Origin: T1SED10-198M sp003554345 [NCBI: Candidatus Sumerlaeota bacterium]
Lineage (GTDB): Bacteria > Sumerlaeota > T1SED10-198M
NCBI GenBank assembly: GCA_003554345.1
Contig: PWGE01000208.1
Coordinates: 1-5,997, forward strand
Direction: 5' to 3'
Length of the DNA: 5,997 bases
Each line of letters starts with the position of its first letter. The stretch's first letter is position 1. The notes under the pieces are model-generated. The model saw nothing but the letters and a program-made list of their open reading frames with translations. It made no database searches and was not told the DNA's origin. This document shows, one piece after another, positions 1 through 5,899 of this stretch. The position numbers were made by a program, and so were the translations under genes.

Positions 1-264
1 GGAGGCTTTACTGCTTCGGACATGCGTTCTGTTTATTATGTGGCTGAATGGAATGGATCTTCCTGGACGACGGTTGGTGATGGAACCAATTCTGCTGTTC
101 ATGCTCTAGCACCGGATTCAGCAGATTCTCTGTATGCAGGAGGGGAATTCACGGCAGCTGACCGAAGAACTGTTCATTATGTGGCACGATGGGATGAGGA
201 GAGATGGCGGGCTTTAGAAGGCACGTACCAGGGAACAGGATTTCGTCTCCGTACGACCCCTTAA
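1..264 (+). CDS. C-terminal fragment of a beta-propeller-like repeat protein (5' end outside window)
   Basis: The frame is open from base 1 and ends at TAA 262-264, giving the last 87 residues of a longer protein. Two copies of one repeat are visible. The first (fragment residues 1-22) begins GGFTASD and contains YVAEW; the second (residues 47-69) begins GGEFTAAD and contains YVARW. Each ends in a Trp a few residues later, and the period is about 47 residues. The repeat consensus is roughly GGxFTAAD-x-VxYVAxWxxxxW, with AVHALA and DSLYAGG between copies. Repeats of this kind occur in secreted or surface beta-propeller proteins of environmental bacteria; that family assignment is recognition, not a search result. 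After the last repeat only about 18 residues remain (ending RLRTTP), with no recognisable sorting domain or membrane anchor. An internal ATG at 22 is not a credible start because the repeat is already under way before it. The function is unknown; an extracellular binding or structural role is inferred. Confidence 0.75.
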   Translation, partial: GGFTASDMRSVYYVAEWNGSSWTTVGDGTNSAVHALAPDSADSLYAGGEFTAADRRTVHYVARWDEERWRALEGTYQGTGFRLRTTP

Positions 265-279
265 TGGGGACACTTTTTT
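255..279 (+). terminator. weak candidate intrinsic terminator of the repeat-protein gene
   Basis: CCCC (257-260) and GGGG (266-269) can pair around a 5-base loop, with one further G-C pair (255/271) beyond an A-A mismatch. A run of six T (274-279) follows 4 bases after the stem. The stop codon TAA lies partly in the loop. The stem is short and the T run is slightly displaced, so this is only a candidate. Confidence 0.3.
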
Positions 280-358
280 CTGCTGTTTTTGTAAAAGTGA
301 AGATATGCCGGGCTCCTGGCTCTTTCTTCAGGAAGGATCTGTTTCTTTGACTTGTGAG

Positions 359-375
359 ATCCTGTAAGACAGGAT
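359..375. other. perfect 7-bp hairpin with 3-base loop, overlapping an alternative stem
   Basis: ATCCTGT (359-365) pairs perfectly with ACAGGAT (369-375) around loop AAG. The left arm overlaps AGATCCT (357-363), which can instead pair with AGGATCT (334-340). The two stems are therefore mutually exclusive. No T run follows, so this is not a terminator by itself. Confidence 0.4.
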
Positions 376-472
376 GGTTGGCTGTGATGATACAGTAATT
401 TGACTGTTTACTTTGACAGCTGCTTAAGTGCTTTTTTTACAAGTCGATGAGATACTCCAGAGCAGCCGCTGA

Positions 473-494
473 TAAAATTTATCTGTAAATTTTA
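473..494. other. perfect 9-bp AT-rich hairpin with 4-base loop
   Basis: TAAAATTTA (473-481) and TAAATTTTA (486-494) are exact reverse complements separated by TCTG. It is nested inside a second inverted repeat, TGCTTTTTT (429-437) with AAAAAAGCA (514-522). The arms are almost all A and T, so pairing is weak and chance is possible. A protein-binding site or leader structure is conceivable. Confidence 0.4.
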
Positions 495-654
495 CCCGGA
501 CAATCTAAGCGCTAAAAAAGCAACGTACCATTACATGTTTCTGGCATTTATGTTTGTCTTATCTTGGGAAAGGGTTGTTTTGGATTCTGGCCCCCTTTAT
601 TTTTACTACAATTACGCTAATATATACAAAATCGGAGAAAAGAGTTTGTGGGCA

Positions 655-683
655 TTGAGTGAGAATAACCATAACACTATTGT
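655..683 (+). promoter_or_regulatory. weak sigma-70-like promoter candidate for the six-gene run
   Basis: TTGAGT (655-660) and TATTGT (678-683) are 17 bases apart, each matching 4 of 6 consensus positions. Transcription would begin near 690, about 20 bases before the ATG at 710. A TTGACA at 413-418 is a perfect -35 box but has only a poor -10 (TTTACA, 436-441) at proper spacing. I cannot choose confidently between them. Confidence 0.2.
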
Positions 684-709
684 CAAATAATTCAAAAGGG
701 GTTTAGAGA

Positions 710-2533
710 ATGAGTTATTTTCCGTTTCTTAAACATTTTTCTTCCAAATTTTTCTTTCGGCTGATTTTTTCAGTTCTTTTTTGCGGGCTGATTTTTTCTT
801 CTGTTCCTTTACCGGCCAGAACCATTGAGTTATTGGATAACCAGAGTTTTGATAAGTGGGAAGAGGGAGTTCCTTACTACTGGGTAGGAGAACAGACCAC
901 TCTTGCAGTGGAAGACGTCCAACGTTATGAAGAGGAAGTTAAAGACGGGGATTATGCAGTACAGTTAATTAATGAAGATGAACGGTGGAGGGCATTGAGC
1001 AGTGTTCCGGTAACCGTAGAAAAAGGACGAAAACATACTATCGATTTTTCGATTCGGGGGCAAGGAGAAATTCAGGCAGGAATTTATTACGCCGGGGAAA
1101 CTCACTGGGAGAATATCATATATTCTGTTGAAACTGAAGAATGGGAAACACATAAAGTGGAGATCAAAGTGGAGGAAGACTGTGAGGAAGCCGAGCTTGT
1201 CTTTCTTGTGAGGAATACGGATTCTGCATTAGATCATCTCCAGCTGGATGAGGTTTCTTTCTCATTTGATGATGCCCTGGTGCAGGATACGATGAGTGTA
1301 TTTGGTGTTTTAGCTTTTATTGTGGGTCTTATTTATTTTCTGAGCAAGATACCGGCATTATCTTCGTTTTTTCACTATCTGCCACCAGTGGTATGGTGTT
1401 ATTTTTTACCTATGTTTGCAACCACTTTTGGCATTATTCCTGATACGCATGACTTATACAGCTGGTTGGTGAGTTATCTGTTGCCTTTTGCACTCATTTT
1501 ACTTCTTCTTTCAGCAGATATAAAAGCCATTGTGCGATTGGGACCTAAAGCTATTGTAGTTATGTTGTTCGGGACAGCAGGAATTGTGTTGGGAGCCATT
1601 ATATCTTATTCATTGTTCAGGAACCTGCTGGGTGAGCCGGAAGCCTGGAAAGGGGTAGGAGCACTTGCCGGCAGCTGGATTGGAGGCAGTGCCAACTTAA
1701 CAGCGGTGGCAGCTGGTGTAGATGTAGAAGGTGCCATACTGGCTCCCTTTCTGGTAGTAGATACGATGATTGCTTACAGCTGGATGGGAGTGGTCATATT
1801 CTTTGCTCGCTTTCAGGAAAAATATAATAAACGCTTTAATATTGATTCAAGCATCATAGATGATCTGAATGCCCGTATGAAAGAACAGAATAAAAAGATC
1901 CAGACAAGACGTCCTACCACCCGGGATATTGCGCTTATCGTTGGTGTTGGATTTACCCTTGCTATCATCTGTTTTCGATTGGGTGGACCTTTCGATGAAG
2001 CTTTTTCCAGTGCCTGGGAAAGTGCTTTTGGTGATTTTGAAGGACGAGGGGCGCTGGGCGATTTTGTAGGAGCATTCGGGACGGTATTCAGCCCTGTAAC
2101 CTGGGCGGTTCTGTTTGCCACTGCTATTGGATTGATACTTTCTTTTACTCCCTTTAAGAAAATGGACCATGCCGGAGCGACCAGTATAGGATATTATGTT
2201 CTTTTCATGGTGCTCACCGGTTATGGTGCCCGGGCTGATTTAAGCCAGATGCTGGATCTTCACATTTATATCGCTATGGGCATAGTCTGGATCCTGATTC
2301 ATGGAATCATCCTTTTTACCGGTCTCCGCCTTATGAAAGTGCCTCTTTTCTTCTTTGCCGCCGGCAGTCAATCCAACGTAGGAGGCCCCCCTTCTGCTGC
2401 GATTGTTACCAGTGTGTATCAACCTTCGTTAGCTTGTGTGGGAATATTGTTGGGAGTTCTGGGAAGTATTATTGGAACGCCTGTGGCGTTGCTTACAGCA
2501 ACGTTTCTGCAAACGATAGCGCCGGGAGCGTAA
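710..2533 (+). CDS. membrane protein: exported carbohydrate-binding-like domain fused to DUF819 (YjcL-type) transporter-like domain
   Basis: The start is ATG 710, with AAAAGGGG (694-701) eight bases upstream. Residues 1-36 form a long hydrophobic signal sequence, with likely cleavage after LPA (34-36). Residues 38-187 resemble a jelly-roll carbohydrate-binding module of the CBM4/9 type: an opening LLDNQSFDKWEEGVP, beta-rich alternation, and a closing HLQLDEVSFSF. A membrane span at about 194-212 leads to a polytopic domain (about 195-605) with DUF819 hallmarks: GSWIGGSANLTA (321-332), DTMIAYSW (351-358) and GSQSNVGGPPSAA (552-564). A basic loop at 367-405 is predicted cytoplasmic. This agrees with the N-terminal domain facing outward and the first span running inward. 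DUF819 proteins are usually about 400 residues and lack the extra domain. They are predicted transporters related, I believe, to the cation/proton antiporter and bile-acid symporter fold; the substrate is unknown. The sugar-binding role is inferred from fold resemblance only. It is the first gene of the run, with one base before the next. Confidence 0.85.
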   Translation: MSYFPFLKHFSSKFFFRLIFSVLFCGLIFSSVPLPARTIELLDNQSFDKWEEGVPYYWVGEQTTLAVEDVQRYEEEVKDGDYAVQLINEDERWRALSSVPVTVEKGRKHTIDFSIRGQGEIQAGIYYAGETHWENIIYSVETEEWETHKVEIKVEEDCEEAELVFLVRNTDSALDHLQLDEVSFSFDDALVQDTMSVFGVLAFIVGLIYFLSKIPALSSFFHYLPPVVWCYFLPMFATTFGIIPDTHDLYSWLVSYLLPFALILLLLSADIKAIVRLGPKAIVVMLFGTAGIVLGAIISYSLFRNLLGEPEAWKGVGALAGSWIGGSANLTAVAAGVDVEGAILAPFLVVDTMIAYSWMGVVIFFARFQEKYNKRFNIDSSIIDDLNARMKEQNKKIQTRRPTTRDIALIVGVGFTLAIICFRLGGPFDEAFSSAWESAFGDFEGRGALGDFVGAFGTVFSPVTWAVLFATAIGLILSFTPFKKMDHAGATSIGYYVLFMVLTGYGARADLSQMLDLHIYIAMGIVWILIHGIILFTGLRLMKVPLFFFAAGSQSNVGGPPSAAIVTSVYQPSLACVGILLGVLGSIIGTPVALLTATFLQTIAPGA

Positions 2534-2534
2534 A

Positions 2535-3530
2535 GTGGCATATAAAAAAATTCTGGTAACCGGAGCAGGAGGTTTCATTGGTTCGCACCTCGTGGAAAAG
2601 CTTGTAAAACAGAAGTATAAGGTGCGAGCATTAGTGCATTATAATTCCAGCAACTATCTGCATAACCTGCATTGTCTGCCTGAATATGTGTTATCGCAAC
2701 TTGATATTGTCAGTGGGGATATTCTTGATGAGCGCTTTTGTCGTGATATTACTGAAGATATTGACGCGGTATTTCACCTTGCTGCGCTTATTTCAATACC
2801 GTATTCTTATCAGGCTGTCAAGCCGTTTATTTATACTAATATTGTTGGAACAGAAAACCTGGTGCGTGCTTCACTGGAAAATGAAGTGCGACTTTTTGTC
2901 CATACCTCTACGTCAGAGGTATACGGTACTGCTCAATATGTTCCAATCGATGAAAAACATCTGCTACAGGGTCAATCACCTTATGCTGCTTCCAAGATAG
3001 GAGCGGATTATCTGGTTATGTCCTATGTGAAGTCCTTTGATTTACCTGCAGTTATTATTCGGCCCTTTAACACATTTGGTCCATGGCAGTCTCGCAGGGC
3101 GATTATTCCCACTATTATTACCCAGCTTCTCTCTCCTGGCAAGGAATTAAAACTGGGCTCATTGGAACCTGTAAGAGATCTTAATTATATCGATAATACA
3201 GTGCATGGATTTGAACAGTGTTTGCGGGTGCCGCTGGCAGATTATTATGGGGAGGTTTTTAATATTGCCTATGGTGAAGGTATTTCCATAGGCAGGCTCA
3301 CTTCTATTCTGCAAAAGATTGCCAGGGAGGATAAAATGATCGTAGAAGAACCCCAGCGTATTCGTCCCGCTAAAAGCGAAGTCATGAAACTGGTAGGGGA
3401 CTATAAGCGGGCCCGTAATGTTCTGAATTACCATCCGCTCGTTTCTATGCCGGAAGGTCTGGAACTTACTTATCGCTGGTATGCCGAATATTACAGAGAC
3501 CCTTATCTTAAACTGGGATATATAACTTGA
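2535..3530 (+). CDS. LegB-like NAD-dependent sugar-nucleotide 4,6-dehydratase (extended SDR)
   Basis: This 331-residue extended short-chain dehydrogenase/reductase starts with GTG, one base after the previous stop. The only Shine-Dalgarno-like bases (GGGAG, 2524-2528) lie in the upstream gene, so translation is probably coupled. Starting here places the Rossmann motif TGAGGFIG at residues 9-16, as expected. Other signatures are D62 in GDILD, HLAALISIPYS (81-91), HTSTSEVYG (123-131) with the Ser-Glu pair typical of dehydratases, the catalytic Y150-xxx-K154 in SPYAASK, RPFNTFGP (176-183), and R214-D215. The stretch from HTSTSEVYGTAQ through LQGQSPYAASKIGAD closely matches LegB-type enzymes, which dehydrate GDP- or UDP-GlcNAc to the 4-keto-6-deoxy sugar, the first committed step toward legionaminic acid or related sugars. 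No aminotransferase, NeuB-like synthase or cytidylyltransferase gene is nearby, so the product's fate is unknown. Another UDP-sugar epimerase or dehydratase activity cannot be excluded, so no symbol is assigned. Confidence 0.85.
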   Translation: MAYKKILVTGAGGFIGSHLVEKLVKQKYKVRALVHYNSSNYLHNLHCLPEYVLSQLDIVSGDILDERFCRDITEDIDAVFHLAALISIPYSYQAVKPFIYTNIVGTENLVRASLENEVRLFVHTSTSEVYGTAQYVPIDEKHLLQGQSPYAASKIGADYLVMSYVKSFDLPAVIIRPFNTFGPWQSRRAIIPTIITQLLSPGKELKLGSLEPVRDLNYIDNTVHGFEQCLRVPLADYYGEVFNIAYGEGISIGRLTSILQKIAREDKMIVEEPQRIRPAKSEVMKLVGDYKRARNVLNYHPLVSMPEGLELTYRWYAEYYRDPYLKLGYIT

Positions 3531-3559
3531 GAAGAGAAAGGATATAGAGAAGGGATATT

Positions 3560-4207
3560 ATGTTTACAGGAATAATTCAGAAAGTTATTTCAATATCCCG
3601 GGTGCATCATCAAAATGGAGGATTATGCCTGAAATTTATTGATGATGAGTTAACATCTTCCCTGCAGAAAGGGGACTCTGTAGCTGTTGATGGTATTTGC
3701 ACGACGGTAAACTACCTGGCAGGAAACAGGTGGGAATGTGAAATTGGCAGGGAAACGCTTGAGAAAACAGTGGCCGGCTCTTACCACTCTCAAAGACCGG
3801 TTAATATCGAATGTGCTTTGCGTTTAAATGATCGTCTTAGCGGCCATTTTGTTACCGGTCACGTTGATGGAACCGGTAAAATTATTTCTATTTCTTCCCT
3901 GGGAAAAGAACAGATGGCGGTAACATTTCAGTATCCACCTGAATTGGGCCGCTTTATAGCATATAAGGGTTCCATCACTTTACAGGGAGTGAGCTTGACG
4001 GTAAATGAAGTGAAAGAAAATCAGGCTCGGGTGAACATTGTTTCCTATACCTACCATAATACCACGTTTGCTTATTTAAAAGAAGGGGATTATATTAATA
4101 TAGAAACAGACTTACTGGCAAAGTACGTAATGGCTGGTCTGGATCATCAAGATAATAATGAAGAAAAAGATTTATGGCAGATTTTGAAAAGTAGCGGATA
4201 TATGTAA
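3560..4207 (+). CDS. ribE: riboflavin synthase, alpha chain
   Basis: The enzyme converts two molecules of 6,7-dimethyl-8-ribityllumazine into riboflavin plus a pyrimidinedione, the last step of riboflavin synthesis, in the cytoplasm as a trimer. The 215 residues match the family length. Both lumazine-binding barrels are present: the first opens MFTGII and contains DGICTTV (44-50); the second contains GHFVTGHVDGTG (95-106), LQGVSLTVNEV (141-151) and NIETDLLAKYV (180-190). Residues equivalent to those important in the E. coli enzyme are kept: F2, C47, H101, S145, T147 and D184. This separates it from non-catalytic lumazine-binding relatives. The start is ATG 3560, with AAGGG (3550-3554) five bases upstream. 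It lies 29 bases after the dehydratase gene. No ribD, ribBA or ribH and no FMN riboswitch is in the window, so the gene is detached from a rib operon. The final 20 or so residues, rich in acidic and polar residues, are a normal variable tail. Confidence 0.95.
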   Translation: MFTGIIQKVISISRVHHQNGGLCLKFIDDELTSSLQKGDSVAVDGICTTVNYLAGNRWECEIGRETLEKTVAGSYHSQRPVNIECALRLNDRLSGHFVTGHVDGTGKIISISSLGKEQMAVTFQYPPELGRFIAYKGSITLQGVSLTVNEVKENQARVNIVSYTYHNTTFAYLKEGDYINIETDLLAKYVMAGLDHQDNNEEKDLWQILKSSGYM

Positions 4208-4227
4208 TATACTTAAGGAGGAGAGAT

Positions 4228-4569
4228 ATGAAGTATTGTCCTAAATGCCGTTCCGAATATCATGATGAGGTTGACAAATGTGCTGATTGTTTGCTACCAT
4301 TAACCGATACTCTTCCACCGAAGAGAGAGATTGAATGGGATGAACTGGCTGTCATTTATCATACAGACAGTCCCTATCTGGCTCAGCTACTGCGTATTGA
4401 GCTCCATGAAAACAATATAATAACCTATCTTGAAAATGAATATTTCGGTTCAATGATGCCCATACCGAGTATAGCAGATGTGCAAATTGCCGTGCATCCC
4501 GAGGATGAAGAAAAAGCAAGAAAAATTGTGGAAGAATTTGAGGCGCCTCGATCAGAAGAAAATGATTAA
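4228..4569 (+). CDS. small zinc-ribbon plus DUF2007-type protein
   Basis: This is a 113-residue soluble protein. Residues 1-25 form a compact zinc-ribbon-like knot with two CxxC pairs (C4/C7 in CPKC and C18/C21 in CADC). Residues 40-108 resemble DUF2007, annotated in Pfam as a putative prokaryotic signal-transducing protein: AVIYHTDSPYLAQLL, then ENNIITYLEN, and a closing VQIAVHPEDEEKARKIVEEFE. This ferredoxin-like module with the HPEDEEKA ending is common in small uncharacterised proteins, often next to a zinc ribbon; its molecular role is not established. The start is ATG 4228, with an excellent AAGGAGG (4215-4221) six bases upstream. It begins 20 bases after riboflavin synthase and its last 8 bases overlap the start of rimO, so the two genes are probably translated together. 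The DUF2007 call rests on pattern recognition. Confidence 0.75.
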   Translation: MKYCPKCRSEYHDEVDKCADCLLPLTDTLPPKREIEWDELAVIYHTDSPYLAQLLRIELHENNIITYLENEYFGSMMPIPSIADVQIAVHPEDEEKARKIVEEFEAPRSEEND

Positions 4570-5899
4570 AAAAACCGCAGTCATCCATTTTGGTTGTTCC
4601 AAAAACCTGGTTGAATCCGAGTCTCTGCTCGGCATTTTTGCGCACAGCTCCAGGTATGAATTAACGGGAAATGTGGCAAAAGCTGATATAATTATTTTTA
4701 ACAGCTGTGGTTTTTTATCTTCAGCCAGGCAGGAAGTGCGGCAAAAAATTCAGGAAACAAAAAGAATAAATCCTCGTGCGTGCTGTATTTTATATGGATG
4801 TCTGGCTCGCTTATTTCGGACAACAGATGAGCAATGGCGGGAATGTGCCAGGTTTGAGAAATTGTTTCATTACCAGGTGCAAAATACCAGAGAACTGGCT
4901 TCCTTACTTGAAAATATCTCTGAGAAACCACCGGCACGTTATCATCAAACTTCCCCAAGCTACACGTATCTCAAGCTCTCGGATGGATGCAGTAATTTTT
5001 GTTCTTACTGTCTTATTCCTTTTATTCGTGGGCCCTATAAAAGTAGAAGTCGTTCGAAGATTGTTCGGGAGGCACGCCATCTTATCTTTGAAAAAGAGTA
5101 CCGGGAACTCAACTGTATCAGTCAGGATACGGCAATGTATGGGAAAGACCAGGGAGATAGCATGACAGGACTCCTTGAAGAACTCACCCAATGGAAAGGG
5201 AAATACTGGCTTCGTTGTCTGTATATGCATCCCGCCCATATTACTCAAAGTCTTATTGATATGATTGCCACTCATCCTAAAATTGCCTCTTATATGGACA
5301 TACCCCTGCAGCATATCTCTACACCTATCCTTCGGAAAATGAACAGAGGTTTAACCAAAAAGAGAATTTACCGCTTATTTGAAATGATCAGGGAAAAATA
5401 CCCTGAACTTATGATTCGAACTACTTTTATGGTAGGGTATCCCGGGGAAACGGAAGAAGATTTTCAAGAAATATATGATTTCATGGAGTATTTCTCCCCC
5501 ATATATGCGGGGTTTTTCACATATTCTCCCGAAAGATTTACACCTGCTTATAAATATCGCAAAGAATGTCCTCCTTTTCATGTAAGTCGCGAAAGAATAG
5601 CAGAATTATGGCATTTGCAAACCCGTTTACTGAGAAACTTTCACAGGAGCTTTATTGGAAAAGAGCTAAATGTGCTGATAGATAAGGAGGGCAGGGGAAT
5701 ACGCCCCCTTTCAGTGGGAAGGGCTTACTTTCAGGCCCCGGAAGTAGACAGTGTTATTCAGGTTTTATACAATCATTCCCCGGGTTCTGTGATTAGAGTA
5801 AAAATAACTTCTGCGGATGCCTGGAAGCTGAGCGGATACTGTGTTGATAACAAGCACAAGCACACCAAAGGAGGTGCATTATATGACAGACTGGCCTGA
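4562..5899 (+). CDS. rimO: ribosomal protein S12 (Asp) methylthiotransferase
   Basis: This radical-SAM enzyme adds a methylthio group to the conserved aspartate of ribosomal protein S12 in the cytoplasm. The 445 residues match the family. The N-terminal UPF0004 domain holds its three cluster cysteines: C12 in FGCSKNLVES, C49 in NSCGF and C80 in YGCLA. The radical-SAM core has the CxxxCxxC triad at C143, C147 and C150, followed by IPFIRG. Further RimO signatures are SQDTAMYG (187-194), YMDIPLQHIS (244-253), RTTFMVGYPGETEEDF (286-301) and FTYSPE (319-324). A TRAM domain closes the protein (about 365-426), with VGRAYFQAPEVDS in it. GCSKNLVES, the SQDT motif and the TRAM region favour RimO over the tRNA enzyme MiaB. 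The frame is open upstream to an ATG at 4478, but those 28 residues lie inside the preceding gene and are not RimO-like. ATG 4562 puts the conserved start at the right place, though its own ribosome binding site is weak (AGAAGAA), suggesting coupling to the upstream gene. Confidence 0.93.
   Translation: MIKKTAVIHFGCSKNLVESESLLGIFAHSSRYELTGNVAKADIIIFNSCGFLSSARQEVRQKIQETKRINPRACCILYGCLARLFRTTDEQWRECARFEKLFHYQVQNTRELASLLENISEKPPARYHQTSPSYTYLKLSDGCSNFCSYCLIPFIRGPYKSRSRSKIVREARHLIFEKEYRELNCISQDTAMYGKDQGDSMTGLLEELTQWKGKYWLRCLYMHPAHITQSLIDMIATHPKIASYMDIPLQHISTPILRKMNRGLTKKRIYRLFEMIREKYPELMIRTTFMVGYPGETEEDFQEIYDFMEYFSPIYAGFFTYSPERFTPAYKYRKECPPFHVSRERIAELWHLQTRLLRNFHRSFIGKELNVLIDKEGRGIRPLSVGRAYFQAPEVDSVIQVLYNHSPGSVIRVKITSADAWKLSGYCVDNKHKHTKGGALYDRLA
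5867..5876 (+). promoter_or_regulatory. extended Shine-Dalgarno site inside the end of rimO
   Basis: AAAGGAGGTG is complementary to the conserved 3' tail of bacterial 16S rRNA over ten bases. It lies six bases before ATG 5883 and within the rimO coding region, where it encodes the Lys-Gly-Gly of the terminal tail. It fixes the start of the next gene and supports active SD-led translation in this organism. Confidence 0.85.

Larger units (their letters stand above)
265..709. other. non-coding stretch with several short hairpins
   Basis: No open frame here has both a good start and recognisable protein character. The longest tidy small frame, ATG 305 to TAA 367 (20 codons), lacks a convincing ribosome binding site. 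The stretch contains several perfect inverted repeats: 334-340 with 357-363, 359-365 with 369-375, 473-481 with 486-494, and 429-437 with 514-522. It separates the repeat-protein gene from the six-gene run and presumably holds that run's promoter and leader. No tRNA and no riboswitch class that I recognise is present. Confidence 0.6.

Noticed and set aside
305-367. 20-codon frame as a leader peptide gene
   Set aside because: There is no convincing Shine-Dalgarno site and no run of regulatory codons; a frame this short is expected by chance.
413-441. TTGACA (413-418) as the main promoter
   Set aside because: The -35 box is perfect, but the best -10 at correct spacing is TTTACA, and a T-rich run and inverted repeats follow; not strong enough to call.
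1813-2170. Two reverse-strand frames of about 100 residues
   Set aside because: Both are antisense to the DUF819 domain and overlap each other; their low-complexity translations look like shadows.
3531-3559. FMN riboswitch or separate promoter before riboflavin synthase
   Set aside because: The gap is only 29 purine-rich bases, far too short for an FMN riboswitch, and has no promoter boxes.
4478-4561. Longer RimO starting at ATG 4478
   Set aside because: The extra 28 residues lie wholly within the DUF2007-type gene, have no RimO character and no proper ribosome binding site; family alignment supports ATG 4562.
4776-5165. 129-residue plus-strand frame inside rimO
   Set aside because: It lies in another frame of a gene with clear family motifs, and its translation resembles no protein family I recognise.
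4904-5314. 136-residue reverse-strand frame
   Set aside because: It is antisense to the conserved radical-SAM core of rimO, with no ribosome binding site or recognisable domain.
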